From an uncultured Planctomycetaceae bacterium (lineage in GTDB: Bacteria; Planctomycetota; Planctomycetia; Pirellulales; Pirellulaceae), in contig CAIPEB010000437.1 of the NCBI GenBank assembly GCA_903863885.1, positions 1-43,067 on the forward strand: a stretch of 43,067 nt of DNA, read 5' to 3'. The position numbers and the translations under genes are program-made. This document shows positions 6,727 through 15,166 of the stretch, piece by piece. Positions within the stretch are counted from its first letter, which is position 1; the number at the start of each line of letters is the position of its first letter. Below the pieces are notes generated by a model. That model was not told the DNA's origin and searched no databases. It saw only the letters and a program-made list of their open reading frames with translations.

Positions 6727-9609
6727 CTAGATTCTCGCCCTGCGGTCTTCCTCGTCCTCTTTGAAGAGTTCCGCGTCGTCAAACGAGTCGTCATCCTCCT
6801 CGTCGTCGTCCTCTTCCTCGAAATCGTCGTCTTCGAATTCGGCGTGGTTGAAATCGTCGTCGTCGCACATTCGTTCGTCATCTTCGATGGGATCTTCGTC
6901 CGAATCCAGTTCGTCCTTGTCGGCTGCCCAATCGTCTCGCGGATCCTGTCGCAAGAAATCGCCTTCGGACGGATCGGCGGCCTCTTCATCCCGCCAGCTG
7001 ATGGCGCGGGTTTTCCTCGGTGCGGCATCGGGAACTTCGGTGAAATCCTCGGCTTCCGGGCGGATGACGTTGGCCTTGCGGCGGCTTCCGGCACCCGAGG
7101 GCGCCAGCGATTTGCCGTCCGATCGGGGGGGTGGAGCAACGGACGGCGGCTCGCCGTGCATCCGTTCCCAGTCGGCCAGCGTGATCATGACCTCGCGCGC
7201 CTGAGATCCCGCATACGGTCCGACGATGCCGTCCTCGGCCATAAAGTCAATGAGGCGGGCGGCACGGCCGTACCCTACGCCGAGAGCCCGCTGGAGCAAT
7301 GAGACGCTGCCGCGGCCCTCGCGAACCACAATATCTACGGCCGCTTCGTACAGATCGTCCTTCTTTTTCATTTCCTCGGGGTCAGCGTCCTCGGGAGCCG
7401 CGACCTGGAGGTTCACCAGTTCGTGGACGAAATGCTGCTCGCCCGTGCTGACCGCGTCAACGATCCGCGTGATTTCCTCGTCCGTCACATAGGTGCCTTG
7501 TCCGCGGAGCAGCATGCTGGTGCCCGGCCACAGGAACAGCATGTCGCCGTTGCCCAGCAGTTTGTCGGCTCCCATTTCATCGAGCACAACCCGGCTGTCC
7601 GTGCGGCTGGCCACCTGGAAGGAAATTCGGGCGGGCAGATTGGACTTGATCAGCCCCGTGATTACGTCGACGGTCGGCTTCTGAGTCGCGAGGATCAGGT
7701 GGATACCGACGGCCCGGCTCTTCTGCGCCAAGCGGATAATGTGCTGCTCGACTTCCTTCCCGGCGGTCATCATCAGGTCGGCCATTTCATCCGCGACGAT
7801 GACAATGAACGGCAAATGCATCGGGATCGAGGCCCGCTCTTCGTCCGTTTCCGGTTTGAGCCGGTCGATGATCTCCTCGTCGCCCAGCTGGTTGTAGCTC
7901 GAGATGTGGCGCACGCCGGCCCTGGCCAACAGCGCGTATCGTTCCTCCATCTTCTCGACCGCCCACGCGAGGATAGCCTCCGCTTTCCGCATATCCGTAA
8001 CGACCGGATGCATCAGGTGGGGAAGGCGGCCGTAGCAGCTGAGTTCGACCATCTTCGGATCGATCAGCAGCAATCGGACCTCGTCGGGTTTCTTGGTCAT
8101 CAGGAGCGAACAGATGATGGCGTTCAAGCAGACGCTCTTGCCCGTGCCCGTGCGGCCCGCGATGAGCAGATGGGGCAGCGAGGCGAGATCCACGGACAGC
8201 GGATTGCCCGAAACGTCCTTGCCGAGGAACAACGGGACCTTCATCTTCTTGGCCTTGCCGTTGCTTTCCTCGATCACTTCACGCAGACGCACGACCTGCC
8301 GCACCTCGTTCGGAACTTCGATGCCGACCGTGTTCTTGCCCGGAATCGGCGCGACAATGCGCACACTGGGAACGCGCAGAGCAATGGCCAGGTCGTCGGC
8401 AAGTCCCGTGATTTTCGACAATCGGAGGCCCGCTTCCAGTTCGACTTCGTACTGGGCAATTACCGGCCCGGTTTCGATTTCGACGACTTTCACCTTGAAC
8501 CCGAAGTCGGCAAACGTACGCTCGAGGATCTTGGCCTTACGCCGCACTTCTTTGACCTGTTCGTCAAAGCAGAAATCGTCTCCTTCGATCAGCAGATTCA
8601 TGTCGGGCAGTTCGTATTCGCCGGGATCCTCCTGACTGGCCTCGTCCAGCTTGCTCATGACGGCTTCACGCTCGTCGGCGTCGGATCCTCGTTTGGCGCG
8701 GAAGTGCGGCTTTGCGGCATTGTCGCCGGACTTCATGCGTTCTTTCTTCTTTACGGGCGTCTCGCGTTCCTCTTCCTCGTCGGTCTCTTCCTCTTCTTCG
8801 TCTTCTTCTTCCTCGTCGATATCCTCTTCGTCCAACTCGTCCTCGAGCAGTTCGTCCTCGTCGGGTTCGAGTTCATCCTCCTCCAGTTCTTCTTCTTCGT
8901 CGCGTTTCTTGCGGCGCACTCGCACGGCGAGTTTCTCCTCGGTACGGCCAGCGGGGGCCTCGTCCTCCGAGTCGCCCGTTTTCTTGCGGGTGCGACGTGA
9001 TCCAACCAGGCGGGAACTGGTCGAAACGACGGACTGTGTGTGGCGCGCGGCGGCCAGGCCGAGTCGGATAAGCAGGTAGTCGGTGCACAGCAGGAGGCCT
9101 CCGGCCAGCAGGCTCAGCGAGAGAATCACGGCGCCGGCGGCGGCAAAATGCGTTTCCAGCAGACCTCGCGCGGTCACGCCCAGGTAGCCGCCCGCACCGA
9201 TCACCGGACCCGGCGAGAGGCCCCCCAGCAGCGTGGCACTCAGGGACGTGACGGCGACCAGGGACGCCAGCCAACCGGCCAGCCGCAGCACGGGGCTGCC
9301 GATATCCCGGCGACGCAGCAGTGCCACGTCAAGCACGAACAGGGACAGGACGAAATAGTAGGCCCCATAACCCAACGTATGGAACAAAACGTCGGAGATG
9401 AGGGCGCCCCACCATCCGCAGGCATTGGTCACCCTGTCGTTCATCGGGTGGACCAGCGCATCCGGCTCATACACGCGATCAAACGGCGATATGAGCTTGC
9501 CGATCGGATCCGCCGGGTGGTAGGTGCCCAGCGCGACGCCGAGAAAGACGACAACGACTAGTAATCCTAGCGCTGCCAGATCTAATTTGAGACTTCGATT
9601 CTCCAACAT
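6727..9609 (-). CDS. ftsK: DNA translocase FtsK/SpoIIIE family
   Basis: A membrane-anchored hexameric ATPase that pumps DNA at the division site and helps resolve chromosome dimers. About 960 residues. Four hydrophobic segments lie within the first 180 residues, starting with LDLAALGLLVVVVFLGVALG. A strongly charged Asp/Glu linker spans about residues 228-288. The motor follows with Walker A (AGRTGTGKSVCLNA, about residue 480) and Walker B (FIVIVADEMADLM, about residue 605). The winged-helix gamma domain, which reads the KOPS polarity sequence, is at about 746-810 (LLQRALGVGYGRAARLIDFM). Beyond it is an unusual tail of about 150 residues ending in a run of Asp and Glu. I chose the ATG at 9609 (MLENRSLKLDL), preceded by AGGA. 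A start at 9708 would add an Arg-rich extension before the first membrane segment. Confidence 0.95.
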   Translation of the reverse strand: MLENRSLKLDLAALGLLVVVVFLGVALGTYHPADPIGKLISPFDRVYEPDALVHPMNDRVTNACGWWGALISDVLFHTLGYGAYYFVLSLFVLDVALLRRRDIGSPVLRLAGWLASLVAVTSLSATLLGGLSPGPVIGAGGYLGVTARGLLETHFAAAGAVILSLSLLAGGLLLCTDYLLIRLGLAAARHTQSVVSTSSRLVGSRRTRKKTGDSEDEAPAGRTEEKLAVRVRRKKRDEEEELEEDELEPDEDELLEDELDEEDIDEEEEDEEEEETDEEEERETPVKKKERMKSGDNAAKPHFRAKRGSDADEREAVMSKLDEASQEDPGEYELPDMNLLIEGDDFCFDEQVKEVRRKAKILERTFADFGFKVKVVEIETGPVIAQYEVELEAGLRLSKITGLADDLAIALRVPSVRIVAPIPGKNTVGIEVPNEVRQVVRLREVIEESNGKAKKMKVPLFLGKDVSGNPLSVDLASLPHLLIAGRTGTGKSVCLNAIICSLLMTKKPDEVRLLLIDPKMVELSCYGRLPHLMHPVVTDMRKAEAILAWAVEKMEERYALLARAGVRHISSYNQLGDEEIIDRLKPETDEERASIPMHLPFIVIVADEMADLMMTAGKEVEQHIIRLAQKSRAVGIHLILATQKPTVDVITGLIKSNLPARISFQVASRTDSRVVLDEMGADKLLGNGDMLFLWPGTSMLLRGQGTYVTDEEITRIVDAVSTGEQHFVHELVNLQVAAPEDADPEEMKKKDDLYEAAVDIVVREGRGSVSLLQRALGVGYGRAARLIDFMAEDGIVGPYAGSQAREVMITLADWERMHGEPPSVAPPPRSDGKSLAPSGAGSRRKANVIRPEAEDFTEVPDAAPRKTRAISWRDEEAADPSEGDFLRQDPRDDWAADKDELDSDEDPIEDDERMCDDDDFNHAEFEDDDFEEEDDDEEDDDSFDDAELFKEDEEDRRARI

Positions 9610-9937
9610 GGACGCGTCCTGGTGGGCTGGTTGACGCCGGCAACGTCTTCCGGGGCCGGCGAACCGGGGGCGCATCCATGCCCGACACGTCTCCGTGTTT
9701 GGCTTCATGAGCTACTTCGTCCCTTCGCCGGACGTCTCGTCAATTTTCCTTGGGGCGACGGCGCGGTTTGCCTGACGGGCAGGCTGGGAAACATCCGCGG
9801 GATGGTCACAATCGGCGAATGTGTGACGGAGCTCTCCGATCCATTGCTCATTCTTGCGCAGTTTCGCCGCGAGTGAAGACGTCCGCACTCGAGATTCTCG
9901 CGGGAAATGCGAAGTCGCACGTGAAGCAGCGCAAACC
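9610..9937. other. 328-base gap between truB and ftsK
   Basis: I see no gene, terminator with a T-run, or clear promoter. Reading frames that cross it continue as shadows of truB or ftsK. It presumably carries the ftsK promoter in its left part. Confidence 0.4.
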
Positions 9938-10810
9938 TTATCGTTCGTGCCGAAGAGTCAGCACGGGCCGCAGGCGATTTGCGTCCAGCGGCACAAGCAG
10001 CGCCAGGAGTTTTCCATCTTGGTCCAAGGCGGCTACATGCGATTGGCGCCCGTGCGAAGCGCGTTCGATCCACTGGCCCTGCATGATGCGCACCTGTTCC
10101 ATGACGCTGAGCAGTTCCATTTCCGACTTGTCGAATATGCACTCGGGCGGCTGGAGATTCGCCGGCAAGGTCGTATTGCCGATGGTCTCCAGCGGCACCG
10201 CGTCGCACAGATGAAAGACACCGATAGCCGTCCGACGCAACTGAGACATTACCGCATGCGTACCCACGGACTCGGCGAGATCCCGGCCCAGCGATCGCAC
10301 GTAAGTTCCTGTGCCGCATTTGATGCGCAACTGGAGTTCCGGATAGTCGTACCTCAGCAGTTCGATTTCGTGCACGCGGATGGGACGAGCGTTCAATGCG
10401 ACCGATTCGCCTCGCCGTGCCAGATCATAAGCTCGCTCGCCCTGCACTTTCAAAGCGGAATAGGCGGGAGGCCGCTGCATCGTCTGGCCGACCAACTGCC
10501 GCATGGCCGCCTGCAGTTCCTCGAGACCGGGAACTCGGGCCGCCGGCGTCTCCATGACCTGCCCGGTGATGTCTTCGGTGTCGGATTGTCGTCCGAGCAG
10601 AAACGCAGCCTCATAGGTCTTGGGGAAACGATGTACGTAATCCACCAGGCGAGTGGCTCCGCCGAGGGCGACTACCAGGACGCCGGTGGCGAGAGGGTCG
10701 AGTGTGCCCGCATGGCCGACCTTGCTGGGTCTCACGATCCGCTGTATCCGGTTCACTGCATCGCGGGAAGTAATGGCGGCCGGCTTGTCGATGTTCAAGA
10801 ATCCGAGCAT
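9938..10810 (-). CDS. truB: tRNA pseudouridine(55) synthase TruB
   Basis: Converts U55 in the T-loop of tRNAs to pseudouridine. The 290-residue protein starts MLGFLNIDKPAAITSRDAV, the family opening. The catalytic aspartate is Asp38 in HAGTLDPLATG. KTYEAAFLLGRQSDTEDITG and RPPAYSALKVQGERAYDLAR are two more conserved blocks. A short C-terminal domain of the bacterial (type II) kind follows, with no long PUA extension. The ATG at 10810 is preceded by AGGAAG with a five-base spacer, which beats the in-frame start ten codons upstream. The usual rbfA/infB and ribF/rpsO neighbours are absent; hemL is divergent across a 199-base gap. Confidence 0.96.
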   Translation of the reverse strand: MLGFLNIDKPAAITSRDAVNRIQRIVRPSKVGHAGTLDPLATGVLVVALGGATRLVDYVHRFPKTYEAAFLLGRQSDTEDITGQVMETPAARVPGLEELQAAMRQLVGQTMQRPPAYSALKVQGERAYDLARRGESVALNARPIRVHEIELLRYDYPELQLRIKCGTGTYVRSLGRDLAESVGTHAVMSQLRRTAIGVFHLCDAVPLETIGNTTLPANLQPPECIFDKSEMELLSVMEQVRIMQGQWIERASHGRQSHVAALDQDGKLLALLVPLDANRLRPVLTLRHER

Positions 10811-11009
10811 GCGAACTTCCTGGGTGGCGAATCGCGACACATCATACAGGGACGCGACTTACAGGCAAGTTCTGCAGCACGAGGAACCGGCCATCGCACC
10901 GGCCTGCACCCGGTTGAAGCTGCGATTTGTGGTGGAGCAAATTGTGGCCAGACCATAAACTGATCGTTCCGGTCCCGATGATCCCAGTGCCCCATGCGAG
11001 GAGTTCTCG

Positions 11010-12299
11010 ATGCAACGCCAACGCAGCCACGCGATTTTCGCACGAGCGCAAGAGCTGATGCCGGGCGGAGTGAATAGTCCGGCCCGCGCATTCGGAGCGG
11101 TCGGCGGAGAACCTCTGGTTATTGCCAGCGGCGAAGGCGCCTATCTCGTCGATGTCGATGGCAGTCGTTATATCGATTACATCGGTTCCTGGGGGCCGAT
11201 GATACTCGGGCACGCTCATCCGGTTGTCACGAGGGCGATTCATGAAGCTGTGGATCGCGGAACCAGCTTCGGCGCGCCGACGGAAGCGGAAAACGAACTT
11301 GCCGAACTGATCGTCGCGGCCGTTCCTTCGATTGAGAAGGTCCGGCTTGTCAATTCGGGCACTGAAGCCACGATGAGCGCGATCCGGCTGGCACGCGGGT
11401 TCACGGGACGCGAGATCGTCATCAAATTCGCCGGGAACTACCATGGTCATGTGGACAGCCTGCTGGTCGCGGCAGGGAGCGCGGCGGCGACCTTGTCCGT
11501 GCCGAATTCGCCAGGCGTCACTGTCGGCACAAGCCGCGACACGCTGGTGCTTCGTTATAACGATCCGGCCGGTCTGGAGGCGGCATTCGCATCACAGGGC
11601 AGCCGCATCGCCGCGATCATTCTCGAACCGGTGGTCGGCAACATGGGCTGCGTGGTTCCCACGCCCGAGTTCTTGCAGGCCGCGCGGCAACTGACCGAAA
11701 AGCACGGTGCGCTGCTGATCTTCGACGAAGTGATGACGGGTTTTCGTGTGGCTTACGCCGGTGCCCAGTCGTTGTTCGGGATCCGGCCGGACCTGACGAC
11801 TCTGGGAAAGATCGTAGGCGGCGGAATGCCCATCGGCGCCTACGGCGGACGGGCCGACATCATGAACAACGTGCTGCCGGCCGGCAAGGTATTTCAGGCC
11901 GGCACGCTGAGCGGCAATCCCCTGGCGTGCGCGGCGGGCATCGCGACGCTGCAAACCCTGCGGGACGAATCGCCCTACGCCCGGCTGGAGGATCTCGGAG
12001 CACGGCTGGCCGTCGGACTGGCCCGAGAGGCCGCGGCCGCCGGGCTGCCGCATTCGGTCGCTCGCGTGGGAAGCATGATGACTCTGTTTTTCAATCCCGA
12101 TCCCGTGACGGACTGGGATTCTGCCGCCCGTTGCGATACTCAGCGTTTTGCCAAGTACTTCTGGGGCCTTGTCGATCGCGGAGTCTACATGCCGTGCAGC
12201 CAGTTCGAGGCCCTGTTTATCTCGGCGGCTCACACGAACGCGGATATCGACTGGACGATCAGCTCGGCGCGGGAAGTTTTCACGCAGTTGAAGGCGTGA
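11010..12299 (+). CDS. hemL: Glutamate-1-semialdehyde 2,1-aminomutase
   Basis: Makes 5-aminolevulinate from glutamate-1-semialdehyde, the second step of the C5 route to haem and other tetrapyrroles. The 429-residue length is typical. The PLP-binding lysine is Lys267 in TTLGKIVGGGMPIGAYGG. LMPGGVNSPARAFGAVGG is the family N-terminus, and the block LIFDEVMTGFRVAYAG holds the PLP aspartate. FQAGTLSGNPLACAAG also matches HemL. The ATG follows GAGGAG at good distance. It is convergent with tsaB, with only 19 bases between the stop codons and no clear hairpin terminator. A general class III aminotransferase is unlikely given these blocks. Confidence 0.96.
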   Translation: MQRQRSHAIFARAQELMPGGVNSPARAFGAVGGEPLVIASGEGAYLVDVDGSRYIDYIGSWGPMILGHAHPVVTRAIHEAVDRGTSFGAPTEAENELAELIVAAVPSIEKVRLVNSGTEATMSAIRLARGFTGREIVIKFAGNYHGHVDSLLVAAGSAAATLSVPNSPGVTVGTSRDTLVLRYNDPAGLEAAFASQGSRIAAIILEPVVGNMGCVVPTPEFLQAARQLTEKHGALLIFDEVMTGFRVAYAGAQSLFGIRPDLTTLGKIVGGGMPIGAYGGRADIMNNVLPAGKVFQAGTLSGNPLACAAGIATLQTLRDESPYARLEDLGARLAVGLAREAAAAGLPHSVARVGSMMTLFFNPDPVTDWDSAARCDTQRFAKYFWGLVDRGVYMPCSQFEALFISAAHTNADIDWTISSAREVFTQLKA

Positions 12300-12318
12300 A
12301 GGAACTCGGTCGCCAGGT

Positions 12319-12993
12319 TCAGGTCAGTTTTTCCTCAGCGGCGCTCTTGCGGAAGTACTCGGGAACGAGCTGCCAGACGTCGTGAGACACGCCCTGCCGG
12401 TGCAGTTCCCAGGCCATGGCGGCCACCGTCTCGGCGAGCGGCTCCCAGTGTTCGGCTCGTTCCATCCGACCTTCCGGCAATCGCAACTCACACCCCTTGA
12501 GACCCGGACCCGTTACGGCGGCCGTGCCGTCAAGCCGAGCGAGCCATTGCTCGCGAGGCACGATGTACGTGGATACGAGTTCGCTGAGCCGAGCCCCCTC
12601 GCCGCGGGAGTATCGGGCGGCAAACAGGTCGCCGCGCTGTGCGTCCATCACGGCCCAGATCTCGGCGGACGGAAGTGACACCTGTCGAGCAATCACTTCC
12701 AGGGTGTTGATTCCAAGGATGGCCGCTCCGACTGCATACGAAAATGTGCGGGCGGTTGTTACGCCGACTCGCAGGCCGGTGAACGAGCCTGGACCGGTTG
12801 TGACGGCCACGAGGTTCACGTCGGACGGCCGCCAGTCGACCTGCCGCAAGGCTGCAGCGATCGCCGGCGCAAGGGTCTGGGCCGTTCGTTGTTCTTGCGG
12901 CAGGTGTTGTTGGAAGACCAGTTCGCCAGCCGATGCCAGGGCGATGGATCCGGTGAACAGGGATGTTTCAAGTGCCAGAATACGCACGGTCAC
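12319..12993 (-). CDS. tsaB: tRNA threonylcarbamoyladenosine biosynthesis protein TsaB
   Basis: Partner of TsaD in making the t6A modification at A37 of ANN-decoding tRNAs. 224 residues with an ASKHA fold. The N-terminus MTVRILALETSLFTGSIAL holds the first phosphate-loop-like strand. VAVTTGPGSFTGLRVGVTT is the TsaB hallmark. VWAVMDAQRGDLF-like text (AEIWAVMDAQRGDLFAARY) is the second conserved block. It lacks the metal-binding His residues of TsaD, as expected for TsaB. The start is GTG with AAAGGAAC close before it; a second GTG two codons in has better spacing and cannot be excluded. It is divergent from the first metallophosphoesterase across about 208 bases. Confidence 0.9.
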   Translation of the reverse strand: MTVRILALETSLFTGSIALASAGELVFQQHLPQEQRTAQTLAPAIAAALRQVDWRPSDVNLVAVTTGPGSFTGLRVGVTTARTFSYAVGAAILGINTLEVIARQVSLPSAEIWAVMDAQRGDLFAARYSRGEGARLSELVSTYIVPREQWLARLDGTAAVTGPGLKGCELRLPEGRMERAEHWEPLAETVAAMAWELHRQGVSHDVWQLVPEYFRKSAAEEKLT

Positions 12994-13092
12994 CGTTCCT
13001 TTGGCGGCCAGTCGCTAGGTCCGAGATCTCCGCGAGCCGATACCCTAGCAGCAGTTTGCCTGCACGGCCACCCATAAACAAAGTTCAGTTCA

Positions 13093-13138
13093 TTGCAGGG
13101 GCTAGAGGAGTTGCCGGAGCGGGGGACGTTGCAGGGGC
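13093..13138. repeat. Direct repeat pair in the tsaB/phosphoesterase intergenic region
   Basis: TTGCAGGGGC occurs at 13093-13102 and again at 13129-13138, 36 bases apart start to start. The pair lies between two divergent genes. It could be a regulator site or chance in GC-rich sequence. Confidence 0.4.
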
Positions 13139-13201
13139 GGCAAGTGGGTAGTAGACTTGCTCTAAAGGTCGGACTCAAGCATTCTCGCGAGGTAGCTGGG
13201 C

Positions 13202-13954
13202 GTGAAGCGAGCCCTCATCAGTGATATCCACGCCAATCTCGAGGCGTTGCAAGCTGTACTGGCGGACATCCGCGCCCAGAACGTCACTCAGATCTACTGT
13301 CTGGGTGACATTGTGGGCTACGGTCCCAATCCGTGCGAATGCCTGGACAAGATCATCGATAACTGTCGTGTCACGATCATGGGCAACCACGATCAGGCCA
13401 CGCTGTTCGATCCGGACGGATTCAACCCGGTGGCGTTGCAGGCCGTGTACTGGACTCGCGAGCAGCTGGAAAATGCGGCCGGCTCACCTGCAAAGGTCAA
13501 TCGCCGCTGGGATTTTCTGGGCGAACTGCCGCGAACGCACAGCGAAGACGATTCGGTCTTTGTGCACGGGTCGCCGCGCGAGCCGACCAACGAGTACGTT
13601 TTTCCCGAAGACGTCTACAATCTGCGGAAAATGGAAGCGGTTTTCGGTCGCATCGACCGCTATTGCTTCGCGGGTCACACCCATATTCCGGGCGTTTTCA
13701 CACATGAACGCGAGTTTCTCACACCCGACGATGTGAGTTACCGCTTCCGGCTCGGCGAGTCGCCGGTGATGGTAAACGTCGGTTCGGTGGGCCAGCCTCG
13801 CGACAATGATCCGCGAGCCTGTTACGTCATCGTCGAGGACAACGTCGTGATTTTTCGTCGCGTCGAATACGATTTTGAAACGACAGTGCGGAAGATCTAC
13901 CGAGTGCCCGAATTGGACAACATGCTCGGCGATCGACTTCGAGCGGGACGATGA
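13202..13954 (+). CDS. Metallophosphoesterase, YfcE/DR1281-like, copy 1
   Basis: A 250-residue calcineurin-like phosphoesterase with two metal ions, probably cytoplasmic since no signal peptide is seen. The metal and phosphate motifs appear in order: [39 protein letters not shown] and GHTHIPGVF. The block [12 protein letters not shown] near the end is typical of this predicted phosphodiesterase/Ser-Thr phosphatase subgroup. The substrate cannot be told from sequence. The start is GTG at 13202. It is closely related to the next gene, clearly more than half identical along the whole length, and 221 bases lie between them, so this is a tandem duplication whose copies kept every catalytic motif. 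Confidence 0.9.
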   Translation: MKRALISDIHANLEALQAVLADIRAQNVTQIYCLGDIVGYGPNPCECLDKIIDNCRVTIMGNHDQATLFDPDGFNPVALQAVYWTREQLENAAGSPAKVNRRWDFLGELPRTHSEDDSVFVHGSPREPTNEYVFPEDVYNLRKMEAVFGRIDRYCFAGHTHIPGVFTHEREFLTPDDVSYRFRLGESPVMVNVGSVGQPRDNDPRACYVIVEDNVVIFRRVEYDFETTVRKIYRVPELDNMLGDRLRAGR

Positions 13955-14175
13955 CAAGGTTGGGTCGGCGCGGTGTAGTTTAGCCCTTTGGGCTGGGGTG
14001 CCGGATGAGCACCACTTGACCTTAGCACTGTCGGTTTCTAGACTTCCGCCAGTTCAGCTGGTGCCGCACGCCGTGTTTTCGCCCTTCGCTGTTTGCCATA
14101 TTGCAGATCGCGCGGCGCCCGCGCGGCTTCGCTGCAAAACCCACGATATTCGACGCCTCTGAAAGGTGTGTGACA

Positions 14176-14925
14176 GTGAAGTTTGCAGTCGTCAGCGATA
14201 TCCATGCCAACCTGGAGGCGCTCGAGGCTGTGCTGGAGGACATCCAGTCGCAGGGGATATCTGATATCTACTGCCTCGGCGATATCGTGGGCTACGGGCC
14301 CAACCCTCGCGAGTGCGTGGACTACGCCATGAAATTCACCGCCTGCGTGCTGGGAAACCACGACCAGGGTGCGTTGTTTGACCCGGAGGGATTCAGCAGC
14401 GGTGCGGAGCGGGCGATTTTCTGGACTCGTGAACAGTTGGAGAACCCGAGTCCCGACCCCGAGGCCACGCGACGCCGCTGGAATTTTCTCTGCGAGCTTC
14501 CTCGCCAGTACCAGCGGGGGGATTTTCAGCTGGTGCATGGTTCGCCGCGAAATCCGCTGAACGAGTACATTTTCCCCGAAGATATCTACAATCCGCGAAA
14601 GCTGGGTCGAGTCTTCAGCCTTGTAGCGCGGACCTGCTTCCAGGGACATACGCATGTGCCGGGTGTCTTCGCCGAGGACGGGCGATTCCTCTATCCTTCG
14701 GAAATCGGCAACCGCTACCAAATGACCAGCGGCAAAGCCATGATCAACGTGGGCAGCGTGGGACAACCGCGAGACGGCAACTCGCAGGCCAGTTACGTGG
14801 CGGTGACCGATCAGGTCGTCGAGTTCCGCCGGGTCCGGTATCCGGTCGAGCGTACGATCGAGAAGATCTACGCAGTGGCCGAGTTGGACAATTTCCTGGG
14901 CGATCGCCTTCGCGAGGGCCGCTAG
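14176..14925 (+). CDS. Metallophosphoesterase, YfcE/DR1281-like, copy 2
   Basis: A 249-residue paralogue of the preceding gene with the same motif order: [48 protein letters not shown] and [11 protein letters not shown] place the start at the GTG at 14176, because the text [15 protein letters not shown] aligns exactly with the start of copy 1. An in-frame ATG at 14101 would add 25 unrelated residues. AAAGG lies upstream of the GTG. The copies differ mostly in the middle helical region, about residues 65-110, and around residue 180, where substrate-specific differences would be expected. Function beyond phosphoester hydrolysis is unknown. Confidence 0.9.
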   Translation: MKFAVVSDIHANLEALEAVLEDIQSQGISDIYCLGDIVGYGPNPRECVDYAMKFTACVLGNHDQGALFDPEGFSSGAERAIFWTREQLENPSPDPEATRRRWNFLCELPRQYQRGDFQLVHGSPRNPLNEYIFPEDIYNPRKLGRVFSLVARTCFQGHTHVPGVFAEDGRFLYPSEIGNRYQMTSGKAMINVGSVGQPRDGNSQASYVAVTDQVVEFRRVRYPVERTIEKIYAVAELDNFLGDRLREGR

Positions 14926-15166
14926 GCCGACCGCTTCCGGAGTTTGCCCATTGCAAGATTCCCGCCTGCAGTGAGAATAGCAGGACGCGAGACTCGGGGA
15001 TGAGCGTATCGCGTTGAACGCGCCGCTGCCCTTGACTCGTATTGGACATGCCCGTTTGAACCGAAAGCCGTCCGTCCCACTGAACATTCACTCTTGCTGC
15101 AGTACCCTGCGACCGCCCGCATCAGGCCGGCGGCCAACGGGTTAACCTGCTGAGGACCGATCCGCT

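Noticed and set aside
7423-9000. Long plus-strand open frame opposite ftsK (525 codons)
   Set aside because: Antisense of the ATPase motor; composition is typical of a shadow frame and there is no ribosome-binding site or family motif.
8651-9079. Serine-rich plus-strand frame
   Set aside because: It is the complement of the Asp/Glu-rich linker codons of ftsK; the serine runs come from that codon repetition.
13981-13994. AGCCC-TTT-GGGCT hairpin after the first phosphoesterase as a terminator
   Set aside because: Five-bp stem, no T-run on the plus strand and high GC after it.
15032-15060. TTGACT with TTTGAA 17 bases on, as a yidC promoter
   Set aside because: The -35 is good but the -10 matches only three of six bases, so I do not list it as a feature.
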